Positions 39,265 to 63,372 of a DNA stretch of 64,000 nt are shown here, one piece after another (within the stretch, counting starts at the first letter, position 1; each line of letters starts with the position of its first letter). Under the pieces are notes generated by a model. The model searched no databases. It saw nothing but the letters and a program-made list of their open reading frames with translations, and was not told the origin of the DNA. The translations under genes and the position numbers were made by a program. Origin of the DNA: Chrysomallon squamiferum (lineage: Eukaryota > Mollusca > Gastropoda > Neomphalida > Peltospiridae); assembly GCA_012295275.1 (NCBI GenBank), contig CM022671.1:17779456-17843455 (forward strand), in the 5' to 3' direction.

Positions 39265-41000
39265 TCCATCATTTGTAAATAAAATTATATTTGGAATTCA
39301 ACCCCAGAGCATATTTTTCCAATGGATGAAACCAACTCCTGTGTTCAGTTCCTGTTGTTTTTATAACACTAAAATATTTAAAGAGTAAATGTCTTTTAAT
39401 GCATTTGTTTTGTTAGATTTTTTAATTAAAATAATACATGGACTTTTCATCTCCACTCTTCAACTTGCTTACAGATATACACCAGCTGCCTCATTCAGCC
39501 TCTGGTTGTTTTATATGTGAAAAGTCTTTTAAAAGCAAAATGTCCTTTAGTACATTTTTATTTCTTTCGCGTTTTTGGAAATAAAAATACATGTTCATTT
39601 TGTTCTCACCAATATACATCAACTCTTGTATTTAATCTCTGAAGCAACAAATGTCCTTTTAATTTCCTTTCTTTTTGAATACATATATACATTGCCTCTT
39701 TGACCCATTTGCATCTACTCCTGACCAATAATTTGTGATGCTCATGTTTAGGTCCTGTTCATTTTAAATCACTGAAACATCATTTAAACAATAAATGACT
39801 AGCATGATTTACATAATTATTTGTAAATAAAAATATCCATGGACTTGTCAATTCCTATGCAGGTCATGATAACATCAGAAAATGACCTTTTTAAATCTGT
39901 CAGTCCTGTGTTTAGGCTGAAAATATTATTTCATGGTTTTCTTTTTAAATAAAAATATCCTAAGTACATATCTTTCTCACAGGTTCATGTGGATTCCAGA
40001 CTAGTTCCTTTTCATTTTATACATAAAAGCTCACTGAATAGCAAAATGTCCTTAATTAGATAGTTCTTACTTTTAAATAAAAATATCAGTGGATTCTTAA
40101 ATTCAGGCACATATTTTATTTTTCTATTGATGTGTGTCACCTCCTGGTACCTATTTATTCCAGATCCTACTGTCATTGTTAAATTGACACAGTGTAGTTG
40201 GTTTTCTGTTTTAAATAAAACTATGCTTGGACTCACATGTTCCACTGCACATCTTTTTCACAGATGCACCTGGGCTCTATTATTTTATATCCTTTTAATT
40301 CTTTAGTGCTGAGAAGTAATTTAATCTGTAAATGTCCATTGTTATTATTTCTTACCTTTTTATTTGTAAATAAAAAATACATGGAATTTTCAGCTTGTAT
40401 GCATCTTTCACATTAAAGTTCACTGCCTCCCGTCCTTAGTTCCTCTCTATTTCATACATTGAAATGTCTTTTAAACGTGCTATGTACAACTTTTCCTTCT
40501 CTGCAAATAAAAATGCACGTGATCTCTTCAACTTGCGCATATTATCTTTGTCAAAACAACTCTGTATTTAGCTCCTGTTCATTTTATCATAAAGACATAG
40601 TTTAAATAGTTGATTGAAAAAGTCATGATTATTTGATGTTTTTATTTTCTTTCTTATTTATAAATAAAAATGTACCATATGGACTCCACAATACTGGTAC
40701 AGGTCTTTATCATCATTGTTCACAGATCTCTGTCTTGTATTCATTTTAAATCAATGAAACATCATTTAAGAGGTACAAGTCCTTTAATATTTTCTTCTTT
40801 TTTTGTTTTTTGTTGGGTTTTTTTTTTTTTTCAACTATTTTTGAATAAAAATATAGGTTCCTATTTACATTTTATTTAAAAGTAATTTAATCTATAAAAC
40901 AGCATTTACTTATTTTATTAGTAGAAAAAAAAAAAAGTTAAATGTCCATAGATCATCATTCCCAGCATGTATCATCAATGTATGTGCATGGACTTCTATC
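39265..41000. repeat. Degenerate ~143 bp tandem array, about 12 copies, upstream of the phosphatase gene
   Basis: The phrase (T)AAATAAAAATA-CATGGACTT recurs near 39265, 39420, 39578, 39687, 39824, 39946, 40073, 40213, 40365, 40505, 40663 and 40843. Between occurrences the order is similar: TTCTCACC-ATATGCATC, AACTCCTGTGTTTAGTTCCTG, TTCATTTTA-ATCACTGAAAC, ATCATTTAAA, AAATGTCCTTT. Copies are strongly diverged, so the array is old. A further partial copy may extend to about 41300. Confidence 0.75.
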
Positions 41001-41300
41001 TTTGGTCCTTTAGAACTTTTTTCTTTCTTTCTTTTTCTTCTATCCTAATTTTATCATTGCAGTTTAACCCCTGTACATATCTTTCTTACCCATATGCATC
41101 AACTATAATTAGTTCATTTTCATTTTACACTTTTGAAACATTACAGAGAAGACTTAGGTTGAGCATCCGATCTTTTGGATTTCCTTCTGGCACTGAAGCC
41201 TGCCTGTTCTTCTATAGTGATCTTCTCCAGTGTTAGCTTCAGAACTTTTTTTTTTCTTTTCAGTTTCTGGCACTTCTTTCTTGGAAAATATGCTGAATTT

Positions 41301-43545
41301 TATCATTGCAGATCAGTGATTACATCGAGTACTGATTTTACTGTAGCTTCTTTGTCTTTGTAAAGGATGGTGTTGTTGCTGACATATTTGAATTCATATT
41401 TGTAATACAGAGTACTAAAGTATTAATACTGATTTCAGTGTATGTTGTCATGATCATGCTTTGATTCTTTAAATGACTTCCACTAATCATGAATGAGCCC
41501 ATTCCACACTTGGCTGATGACTAATAGCTTTAAAACTCTTGGCTTATTCCTGGGATTCATAATTTCGTACATTATAGATTGTATTTTATATACTTATAAA
41601 GAAATATTTAAAAAAAATTAAATTAAAGTGAATGTTCAAATTACTTAAAATAAATAATAACTAAATGATTGTATTATGAAATATAAATAAAAAATAACCA
41701 TGCCTATATTTTTTTTCTTCCTTTTAAGGATCCAACTGTCTTAAATCAGCCAAAATGCAGATTTTGTGATAATATATTGGGAATGGATTTTCTAAAGAGA
41801 AGGTGTTTTTTATTTATTATATTCTTTTTAACATTATGTCTTTGATAATTTACTGACTGCAAAAAACTAATATGATAAAACGTAGTATTTATTTCATTAT
41901 ATCTATTAATTAATTCAATTAACAATTTAAAAATAAATATTCTAATTAAATACAATGTACTAAATTCTTTTCACCTTGGCCTAGCCAAGTGTTTTATGTG
42001 CATGTAGATCTCAGAAAATTCCTAATGCTGTTGATCAGATCTAAAATTTTCATTGGACAGATTATTTTTGTGAAAGGTTTTGCCATATGTGCAATAATTG
42101 ATAGAGCAACTAATTAATTTGTTAATTAAACCAGATCAAGTTCATAATGTTGACCAAATGGAAGAGATATGAAATAATATAATAATTAAAAATATAATTT
42201 AAAGAATATATATTTAATTTCAGAACTATGTGATTGCTAAACGTAAATATTTTATGTGAACAAATAAAAACTTAAAACTTTAAATTGCATTTGTTGTTTT
42301 TTTATTTTAAAAAAAAATCCAGTTTAATCATGACCTGTTTTATTTATTTAAATGTGTTGAAATGTCTTGTTTATATAAATACTAATTATAACAACATTTT
42401 CTAAATCCTATATTACAAAAATCCATAAGAATAAGATACAGTGTGAAATTTTTTCGATTCATTAGTTAAATTTTTCAATCTAATGTTTTATTTATTTTAT
42501 TATTTATTATTATTATAATTATTTTTTGTTGTTGTTCTGTTAATATCAGTCTTGTGTTCCATTCTTTTCTGACTTGTCTTTGTACATAAATAATAATAAA
42601 ATCATTATTTTTTATGTTTATGTATTGTTGTTGTTGTTGTTATTAAAATGAAAAGGTAAAAAGTAAATAATTGTAAAAATAATTCCAATACTAATACTTA
42701 TGATGATAATAGTAAATGTAATAATAATTGCTAAGATGTATATGTACATGCAAATATTTTCCTGTCTATTCCTTTCATTGATTTAAGGCAATTATAATTA
42801 CCTAAACATGTTTTATACCTTAAAACACAATTTAAATAAAGTATAAAACTGATTTTCGTTTATATATTCAGAATAGATCCTCTGGCTCCTAAATTATTTA
42901 TTACGAACATAATAATATTAATTGTTGTGCTTACCCTCGTACGTTTTAAACGAAGGAGGTTAAATGTTGATCACTACCTCGACTCTTTTCCATAAGGAAC
43001 GAAACGTTATACGATTACCAGTTCAGTTAATTACAATATCCTGTTTACTGTTTTCTATAACACCAATGGTATTTTTATTTTAAAATTAAATTATTAATGC
43101 TAAATGTTTTCTGTTTATTATTATTTTTTTTTTTTTTCCATGACAATAAAACAGTGTATTTATGTTAGTGTCAAACTTCCTATTTCTAAGTTCATTCATC
43201 CATTTATACAAATTAAAAACTTCACGTCGTTCTGTGACATAGATAAATATAATTTAAAGGATATTATCTGCTGATTTGACATCATTAGGCGATACAGTTT
43301 CGGCGAAAAGGAAAACTGGTAACTTTTTTCAATGTTAGCGATGTGCTATTTTTATTGATGTTAACCTGAGCTGAACAGCTGACGTATGATACAATATCGG
43401 ATGATTTTTATGTTACCAACCTGCTCAGTTGTATCGTGTTGTTTATCGACAGCAAACACGGAACTAGTTTAAATGGAATTTATAGTTGTAGCTGGTGGTA
43501 TGAAAGTGCATAAGGTACAAACATGATCAGTTTTGAACAGTCGAA
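41301..43545. other. Upstream flank of the phosphatase gene
   Basis: No exon or element recognised. AT-rich with scattered short repeats. The last 300 bp before the start codon at 43546 have mixed composition and may be promoter and 5' UTR. Confidence 0.45.
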
Positions 43546-53403
<9,858 letters not shown>

Positions 53404-56400
53404 GTTTATTTATAAGAATATGTGGGGGGAAAAAAAAGAGAGAAAAACAAAAAACACATTGAAGAAGTCGATGATATATCTATCACGATGCACTCAGAAT
53501 CATTAATATTGTATTATTATCATTATTATTATTATGATTATTATTATTATTTAATATAACATTTTGATGCATTTAATCCAGCCTGAATTAATTTAATATT
53601 AAAGTTATTCACGTATTGTGAGATGGTCTTTATGTGAATAGCAGAAATCTTAAACCAGCAGCAAAAATGAACTGTAATGGCAGGCTGCAATTTTTAAAAC
53701 TTTATTTCGTTTTGTTTTGTGGTGCGTGCGTGCGCGCGCGCTCTTGCCGACATAGGAAATTCAGACGTTTTGGAGTTGTTTTTTTTTTTTTTTTTTTTAT
53801 AAAAGTCCGCATGTTGTCTGGCGAACAGCCCAGAAGGACATTTAGAGAACCAGCTGTGTCCAGCCAAATGATTTAAATTTAGTCCAACAAGAAGGGAGTG
53901 GTTCATTTTATTTATTATTCATTAATAGTTATTTAATGATTCCTAAATTTATTTAATGTTAATTACGATTTTATTTGTCAAGAAATGGAGAGGAAACTTC
54001 GTACAGGACTTTTAAAACTCTTGAAACCCAAATTGCCAAGTTTTCATTTCCTTACATGAGCCTTAAAACTATGCAATTTTTAATTCTTCACTGCAGAAAA
54101 TATGTCATTTTGTTAATTTTTCTGTTTAATTTTGTACTAGATTCATAGTAATTATAAAATTGCTGTAGATGCCATTTTTCTTTTCCTTCTGTTTGTTATT
54201 ACTTTTTTTTATTTATTTTATTTTATTATTATTTTTTTTAATCCTTATTTTATATATTAGATGTTAACTGGCAAAAAAAAAAAAAAAAAAAAATCCCAGA
54301 CTAAATAAAATAAAATAAAAACCATAAAACATGGGACGATTTCAAATGATTTATTGCCAGATCTACAGAAATTCTTCAAACAGGGTGAAAAAAAAAAGAA
54401 AAAAAAAAAAAGGTGGAACTATAGACAGAATGAAAAATGATTCAGAACAATTGGATTAAAGTTTTAATAGCAGGAAAGTAGCTCTGAAAAATCTAAGAAA
54501 AATGTTAACTAATATTTGCTCCTTAAAAAAAGCATGGTGCTATGAGAAGTAAATCATATTTGTTTAAAACATTCACTTGTTAGCTACCCATTGTGTCTGC
54601 AGAGTATTTACAATATATATATATATATAAAAAATATTTACTTTCATTCAGTCACCTCTAACACACAAAATTAAAATTCAGACACTCGTAATGTCATGCA
54701 CACACTGACAAAGACAATATGACAAATAAAACATAATAAATGATCACATTTTACTTTTAACTGATGCAAATGTTTCTAGCTACATGTATGAAATTACTAA
54801 CTACTGCAAAAAAAAAAAATAATAATAATAACAAATATAAATAAATCAATTATAATAATAAAATATAATAAACAAAATTAAAAATAAATTTAAAAACTTA
54901 AAAATATTAAATTAAAAAATATTTTAATTGTGCCATATACAAGAGCAAATAACAAATATATTTCTTCTGCTTTCGTGTGACTTATTTCTGTAGTCACTAG
55001 AATTGCAAATGCTGCTAATAATAAAGGATAACAAAATAACAAGCCTTAACAGTTTCAGATACTTCCATGTGACTTTTGTTTCTGAATCTAGAAACTTTGA
55101 TAATACTAGTGAGTGACAGTAAAATAAGCTGTTATGCATGGCAGTGTGCCATCTTACCACTCTCTCAATTCTTTTAAAGATATATAAAAATGTCAATAAA
55201 AATGGAATATGTCAGATCCCATGTGTTCACGTACTTGTTACACAAACATTGAATTTTATCAATTATTTATACAAAAATTTTTTTTTTACTGAAAGTAAAC
55301 TAGTTAGGAATCACATTTTGTGAACAATCTATAGTGTTAATTTAAAATGATTAAAGATTACACAATTAAAAATGTGAATAAAGACATCTGTAATTTGGTT
55401 AAATAATGTTAAGCTTTAAAAAAAAAGTGATTTTTTTCCCTTCTCCTTTATAAAATAATAATAATAATAATGCCATACAGTGAGATATTTTTAGAATTAT
55501 TACTTTATTATTTTTTTCACAATTTATTTATTTATCAGTATATATTTTTGTTGCATTAAACTTATCTGAGATTCAACAGCTAAAATTAACTCTTAAAAGT
55601 TTTTTAAAATGCAAATACAACTTGAACAGATGCATAACATTTGTTTTTAACATCTAAGCTTAGGAAAAATTAATTTCTAAAATATGCCAGAATAAAATAT
55701 AATATTTTCAACTCTAAACCTTTAAGGTTTCAAAGAAAAAGCAATGCAAAGAATCACTGAACAACTAAAATGTAGCATAAATCTAAACCCTAGAAATCTT
55801 AAGACGAAATCATTATCTAGTTTTAGTGGTTGAGGTGGATCAGGAAAGAAAGAATGTTCAAAACAGAATGCAGGATGTACAAAAAACACAAAGTATGCAC
55901 TATTTTTATAACAACAGGGTAAACGTCTATCAAGCAATAGTTTAGTTAGAAAAGTAGAAAAGTTATGTTTAACATAACACCGAACCAGAAATATTTATAT
56001 GATGATAATCAGATTTCACAGATAAATGATATGTTATTGTCTTCTTTATAAAATGTTTATTTTTAGTATAAACACTGTTGCAATATTTTCAATTATTCTT
56101 CTTATTATACACTATACGTTTGTCTTGGATTCTTACAACAATATGAGCCCCAGCTGCCATGAATTGTTTCATTTTGTACTGATGAAATGTGAATGACAAA
56201 TGTTATGAAGTAGAAAAGATTCAAGTTTAAAACATGTTGAGTGTCATGGTGTCTGCTCTTTGGTTTTAAAGATCTTAATGTGCAGTTTTATTTTTGACAG
56301 ATATGATGCAGCAAAATAAAACTTATATATACTGTAATTTCCTGAACCTAAAACATGAAGAGACCAGAAATAAATTCTAAGGCCGAGTAAATTGATTCTG

Positions 56401-56914
56401 GTCACAAATTATGAATGAATGTAACTTCTTGTTTTCTCTTTTAATTTATGACCAACTTGTTTTTAAAAACTTAAATTTGTTGATATTTATAAAGGCACGG
56501 AGATCCAGCTCTCTTTATTTATAGCCATAAAAATTTAAAATGGCTGAAAAGACTTCTTAGAGCAAAGTAACTTTTATCTAGTCAAAATATTTGAAAGCAC
56601 AGACCAAAAATAAATCTGTAATTTAAAACTAAAAGGTACCAAAAAGAAAATAATATCTTACACTGCAAAGATAACTGAAGGAAATGTTTGGGTTTCTGCT
56701 TCATTAATTTAAAACCAAACTGCTGAAAAGAAATCCACTTTTTGTCCCTCGTTAATCTAAAAAACTGAAATGTCAAAAGGTCCTAGATCTCTCTAACACT
56801 GTTCAAGTTTCCCTGTCAGTATTCAGTATAGTTGTGTGTTGGTCTCAAAGAAAACCCGAAAACTCCTATAATTAATGATGATGTTGATGATGATGTTGAT
56901 CACAGTTGTTGAAA
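53404..56914. other. Convergent intergenic region: 3' flanks of the phosphatase and WDR82
   Basis: The two genes end toward each other here. Plus-strand AATAAA candidates for the phosphatase occur at about 54304-54320. For WDR82, minus-strand AATAAA candidates lie at about 56515 and 56288. Otherwise the sequence is AT-rich with poly-A runs (54274-54292, 54808) and no recognisable exon. Confidence 0.45.
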
Positions 56915-57700
56915 TTATCCTGACTGGGCATCGTCTACATACGGCAGCCAGAAAGCCTGTAATTAAAAATTACATTTCATCTAGTATATATATATATATC
57001 TTTCATACTACAAAGATAAAGTCCTTAATTGATAAATTTAACTATTTTATAAATGGAAAAAGGGTAAAGGTGGAAAAAGAGGATAGTGGCTGAAACCACA
57101 GAAGAATGGAGGGGAAGACTGAACAGTTTGTTCAAAACAATTATTAAAATGCTAAATTATTATTTTTTTATTTTTTGCTAATGATAATTATACAATAAAC
57201 ATGTTTATAATTATAATATAATCTATATTTGTAGTAACTTCAATACAAGCTATATTTGTAATAATACAAATCACATCTGTAATAAATATAATCCATATTT
57301 TTAATAAACATAATACAACATAAATTTGTTAGTATAATAAAAACTTTATTTGTAATAATAATAATAAAACAATAATTTGTAATAATTATATTACAAAGTA
57401 AATTTGTAACAATTACAATATAAAGTAAATTTGTAGGTATTATAACAACCTGATTTGTATTAACTATAATACTACAGTAAATTTGTAAGTAAAATACCAA
57501 CCATATTTGTGCAGGCTGAGGCAAGCATGATGAACTTTGGATTGAACTGTACATTCTGTATGGAACTAGGGTGATCTCCATTGAGTATTGCTATCTTTGA
57601 TCCTGTCTCTGTACTCCAGCAGTGTATCTTTCCATCAGTGGAACCTGCAAAAAAAAAAATAATAACAATAATAATAATAAAATAAAAATATAATAATAAT

Positions 57701-57758
<58 letters not shown>

Positions 57759-60700
57759 TAGAAATAAACACTTAATGGACTGGAATAAAATAGAATAGAG
57801 CAGAATAGAATAAAATAAAATCATCAGAATAACTAAAAGAAATAAAAGAAATAATAATCTTCTGGATATTTGTTCTGGATAAATACAAAATACAAAAAGA
57901 TAAAAAAAATAATAAAATACAAACCTCCAAAAACAAACTGAGAATCAGGACTAAACGAAGCTTCCAGTGGTACACCTCTATTATTTTGAAAACCCTGTAA
58001 AACAAATTTAAATAAAGAAGAACATGAAAATACAGGATTATAAAGTGATTTTTTCCTTTGACATTTTTTTTTATATATATATATATAGTAAAATCAACAT
58101 GTTTTGTCGAATATAAAATAATGTATTACTGTCTGACAGAAATTTGTTTCTGGTATTTATAAGTGTCTATCTATCCACATCATCATTAACAGCTACACAC
58201 TGAGGTAAACTATGAATGTTCTATATCATTAATTACATGAGATGTTCCACTCCACAACAACATAAATGAATAATGCTGAGAACATTGTGATTTAGAATTA
58301 ATTTTATGAATGTTTATATCTATACATGAACTATATAATGCCTTTGTACATTAAAAATTTACACTATTCCAAAACCATGTATTACATCCACTGATAAAGA
58401 TACAGAAATTCTGATCCTATATTGCCAAGGCACAGCAATTCATACCATTCAAAAAAAATACGAGAAATATAAAACTGACACCATTAATATTAAAATATGC
58501 TTAGATAATATCGATTTAATGTCAAATACCACACTTGCAAACTTTAGAAAAATTCATACATTAACAATACAAAACATTACTGAGTGGCAAGCAGCAGAAA
58601 TATTTATCAATTTAAAATAAAATTATATCAGTGTGAATGTCAGTATTTAGTGGTGGACATTTTGCTACTGAAGATGATTATTAAGCTATAATAATACGTA
58701 CACCAAAATTTTGCAGTGGAGTCCCTTGAAATGCATCTATCAGTCGAACCACTGATCCGTTTGTAGAAATAATTATCAGTTTGCCATCTGGACTGAACTT
58801 TATTCCCGTCCAATCACAATCTTTGTCCTGTGGGAGTTTGAAGGTTGTGAATGGACCCTAAAATTCAACAAAAAAAACATACACAGATTTAAACATTTAT
58901 ATTTACAATATTAACTAATAAGGTCAAAATAAGAAAGAGGAAATTTCAGCCTTAACCCAAGCTTATTATTTCATTATTACTTAATCAAGTCAAAATTAAG
59001 AAAAAGGAAAGTTCAGCCGTATCACAAGCTTATTATGTCGTTATTATATTTTATTATTAAACAAGACTGTTTCCCAGAAAAAATAATGAAATAAGTCGGA
59101 AATATTCAAAACATATTGTGCCTTTTCATTACTGTCATCAAAGGTACATTTTAATTCAAGCATCGACACAAACGTAAATAAATAAGTAACTTATATCAGA
59201 TTTAATGCAAATAAATAATAAATCTGTTGCAAACCAACAGCCACAAAATATCACATACCCTGTCAAAAGAACGCAGATCATACAGTTTAACTGTTTCTGA
59301 GTTGACACCTGCAGCAAAAATAAGCCCTTCAGGATCAAAGGCAGCCACTGGTCGACCTGACAGGTGCATCAGACCCTAAACAAACACACAAAATTTTAAA
59401 ATATGAATGACTATTTAACAACTAGAGATATTTCAATTATCTGGAATCAAACAATGGTAATTATACATATATTAATGATTAATAATGTTACAAATAATTA
59501 AATACGATATTAAAAACACGACGTAAAGAGATGTGAAAAATTTAATAAAAAGACGCTGTTGAAGACAAGCAAATTTTAAATATCTTACAATTTAAATACA
59601 AATTAATAACAGAATTTAAAATAATAAAAACAACAAGAGCACTTATTTTACAATTATTATCATTAAAGATGTGGGTAGCTGCATAAAATAATAATAATAA
59701 TAATAATAGTGATGATGAAGCAGAAGCCTAAAATAATTGGTTTTCACCTGACAGTTTTGAGATCTTAGATCCCACAGACGAATAGTTTTATCCATGGAAC
59801 CTGACAAAAATGTGTCGTCAATAGGTGACATGTTGAGTGTGACAACCCTGTTAAAATAAAATTTAAAATATTTTACAAGTAGAATTTTTGCATCTATAAT
59901 TCCACAAATAATTATAAACACACACACAAACAATAACACACATAAAACACATACACACAAATATATGCAAACATACACATGCATGCACACTAACACACAC
60001 ACACATTCAGTTCATAACATCAGTGATAAACAAATGTTTTACTTACTTTTTTGTATGACCAGGAAAGTATCTGATGTATTTGTTGTCGTGTAGTGACAAA
60101 TACCGGATGGTATCTAAGCAACAAAAATAACAGATATAAAGAAATAGACTGTAGGCACAGAAGCATAGTAGCAGCGAGTTGAAATGATTATTTAACAACA
60201 TAAAAAGATATTTTTAATATTAATGCTTACAAGTTATGTAATTTGCACTAAGTTTATTATATATATATAAATAATAAGATATATAATTCATAAACTCATT
60301 GTAAATGCATTAAAAAACAACATTATTATATCAATTCATAGAATGAGATCACAGATTCACAGTACAAAAATAATAAAATAAATATAAAAAAAACACAAAT
60401 AGTTGGGGTTTTTTTCAAAAATTAATGCCAGAACATTTCTGTCAATAAACTGATTTTACAGAATAAAAAGGTTTTTCAAAAATAAATCACTTACCATCCA
60501 CCTTTGTCGAGCAATGGAGGGCTGTGTTTGCTGCATGAGTATATCTTATTAAATCTACCCCATATTTTTTACTATTTAATGTTCTTTTTGGCCTGTAAAG
60601 AAAAACAAAAATAAAATAAAATAAAATGTATATATGTACACACACACACACATAACAAATACTGCTGCTACTTCTACAAACACATTATCCAAATGGGACT

Positions 60701-62121
60701 TAAATGCAACAAATGTGGTCATCAAACAATATAATGTAATAAATATAATAATGAATCAGTTTAATTTTAAACTGCTTTAAATTTATGTTGTTGTTTTTGT
60801 TTTGTTTTGGGGGTATTTGGTTTTTGGGTGGTGTTTGGCTGCTGTATTATCATTATAACAGTATATATTTATTAAAAACGTTTTTCTTGGGCTATATTCA
60901 AGAACATTTTATTTATTTATTTATCTATTTATGTAGATATTTTGTTGCTGCTGTTATTATTATTATTATGATCATCAATTGTTTTTTTTTTAATGTTTTA
61001 TTATTGTTAATGTTAAAACTCATTCCAGTATCCAGATTAATATATGTATGTAAATAACTATTTCATGCATGAAATGAACAGATTTTGATCGTGAAGTCTT
61101 TGTTTAAATGATTTTTTTGAAATGGGCATCATATATACAAGCACCTACATCATTAATAAAAAATTATATTTTTAAACGCTCAGCATCATATTTCATATTT
61201 ATAAGCACATACATCACTAATGATTAATAATTAAAAAAAAAAAAAATTAAATACTCTTAAAAAGTGCAAGTCTGAGTTGCAAATGATATTAGTTATGTTA
61301 GTACATATTTTTTTGTTTTGTTTCAGTATTTCACTAGGAACAATGAATTCCATGTCCAGTCATATTACTAAGTAACTTCAGGTTTATTTTGTCAGGCCAA
61401 ATAATTTCCCTGAAATAATTGTACAAGAAATTGGCAATACAATATCACAGTTTATAACAACATAAGAGAAGTAAATTAAAATGTATAGCAAATAAAAGAA
61501 TTTGTAATATGATCAGTTGTAATTATTGTAAAGCTATAACTCTGAACAAGTTTGATAAATATTATATATTTTCTATACAACTATGTTCTAATCACTGGAT
61601 GTTGTTATATCTGAAAAGATTTAAGGTTTGAAATATCCTTTCCATTCTTTTTCTTTTTTTAATATTATAAAATGTGTTATATACAGTTCTAACAACTATA
61701 GCATTTGAACAGATATCTGCAACAATTTGACCCACAAAAAGCTATTATTATTACTGATTGTATCCAGCTGTATGTTAAACTTGTTTATTACATGTATATA
61801 TATATTATTAATGTTATTTAATGGAATTTAACATTTTATGCCTGTGTATAATTCATTTTATTTTCTACATTTAATTTGTACTGGAGTAGTGTTTCAGTAA
61901 GTTTTAGGTCTCTAATTCCCCAGACACTAGTTTTAGTAGTCAATACACTCTCTGAGACTGGTGTATGATTATCCCTAACTGTTATCTCTGTATTCCACAC
62001 AACGTACTTCAAAACTCCGATAGCATTTGTACTTTAAAAACATGGAAAACATTCTAATAAAATTAGCGAATAAATTGTTAACTTGATTATGTGTAACTAA
62101 TTTTGGCCGTTAACTGTCGAG

Positions 62122-62154
<33 letters not shown>

Positions 62155-62520
62155 TGCTTTGCCAACTGTGCACTGTTCTTGTCAAAGTATAGTCAATATT
62201 AACTTTGTTGTTTGTCGTGGATTTTGAAAGATCGTTTTATATTGTTAATTTTGTAAGGTAGTGTAAATTACTTTTATTTAACGAAAGGCATTTTGGTTTT
62301 AAAAAAAAGCTTTTGTTTTATTCATAAAAGTTATCTCCCTCTACTTGTTCATCACTTACGTTCCATTGATACAATCGTAAATCACAATAGAATCATCGTC
62401 ACTGCTAGATATCAGTGTTTCACCATTTGCTGAAAAATCTAAACTGTTTATTCTGTCAGTATTCTCACGAAATACTTTTGCTACTTTCACGTTTCGCACA
62501 ATGTTGTCGGTAATCTTCAT
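56915..62520 (-). CDS. WDR82: WDR82 (Swd2 homologue), WD-repeat protein, complete, 9 coding exons
   Basis: Coding exons 5' to 3': 62520-62360, 60592-60495, 60113-60047, 59847-59748, 59375-59259, 58857-58702, 57994-57925, 57644-57502, 56956-56915. They sum to 954 nt, or 317 aa plus stop, against about 313 in human. WDR82 is a beta-propeller adaptor that brings SET1 H3K4 methyltransferase to Ser5-phosphorylated RNA polymerase II and is also part of the PTW/PP1 phosphatase complex in the nucleus. Diagnostic stretches: [144 protein letters not shown], and the C-terminus [11 protein letters not shown]. The last exon has only 42 coding bases and was placed from the conserved AFWLP...DD ending after a clean TTAATTACAG acceptor. 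The donor of exon 8 is weak (ATG|GTTGGT). Introns are all GT-AG. Confidence 0.96.
57225..57512. repeat. Degenerate ~25 bp tandem array, WDR82 intron 8, overlapping the end of exon 8
   Basis: About 12 copies of a unit around ATTTGTAATAATTATAATAC (plus strand). The rightmost copy, CCATATTTGTGCAG, is the last coding bases of exon 8 (sense ACAAATATG), so the array includes the exon-intron junction at 57502. The next unit shows CAACCTGATTTGT, matching CAACCATATTTGT at the junction. Confidence 0.7.
57655..57755. repeat. (AAT)n microsatellite, WDR82 intron 7
   Basis: Interrupted AAT run of about 100 bp directly upstream (sense strand) of exon 8; on the sense strand it is ATT-rich and merges with the acceptor tract. 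Confidence 0.93.
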
Positions 62521-63372
62521 TTTCGTTAGGTAGCATGGCGGGTTACAATTTTATGCAAGCCGGTTTGAGTGAATGACATATTATTGTGTTAATAAACACA
62601 CAATTAATTATTTATACTTATTTATTAAACAGTAAAAAAAAAAAAATGATCGTTATTATTAGTAATATTAATAAATAAAATGAAATAAAGATTAATTTAA
62701 TTCGGAAGACTTCGAACTTTTTCGGAAATCAACCACAAAACTTTCGGATAAATTCGTATCTTATCGGAATCGGCAAATGTGCCTTGGAAAGGGGTGTTTT
62801 ACGATTATCGGAAATAACCGAAATTAACATACACAAAAGTTGATTTTATAACAGTATTTACTAACAAACCTTTAGAATGTAATAACACCAAAGAGTGATG
62901 TAATGTTTGTTTATTGCACTTTCAGGTAATTTAATATTTGCATAGTGTACTGATGGTGAACGGACGAAACTGAAACAATAATCATAATGATAATTATTTC
63001 AAATAATTTTGTACATTCCAATGGCAAAGGATAAAACTTAAAGAGTCTTAGGTCAACCTTTTTAGAGTGATTTTTTTCACCCTATCTGACTCAGCTTTAA
63101 AAATATGAATTTAACATACTTATTTCAGATATATATCATGGAATATTACTATGCAAATGACAGCTTTGTATATTTTATAATTATTATTTCTGTCTTTGTT
63201 TCTTTATTTTTCTGCAAGTAATGTGTGCAGAAACACATTAAACTTGTTAAGACAACCACCTCACTAAAGCAGCCACTATTCTGTTTATTTATTTCATCAC
63301 CTGCATAATGCAATTAATTCATTCATTATCATATTTTTTAAATATATATATATATATTTTTTTTTATTTCAG
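62521..63372. promoter_or_regulatory. Head-to-head promoter region between WDR82 and GLYCTK
   Basis: WDR82 starts leftward at 62520 and the first recognisable GLYCTK coding exon starts rightward at 63373, so this 0.85 kb must hold the WDR82 promoter and probably the GLYCTK promoter and 5' UTR. At 62701-62825 the motif CGGAA occurs four times (62703, 62723, 62765, 62809) with a CGGAT at 62746, an arrangement reminiscent of ETS-type (GGAA) sites in ubiquitous bidirectional promoters. No TATA box at a convincing distance was seen. The rest is AT-rich. Confidence 0.5.

Noticed and set aside
56915-62520. let-7 microRNA in a WDR82 intron, as in human (let-7g)
   Set aside because: I looked for the TGAGGTAGTAG seed region on both strands of the WDR82 introns and did not see it.
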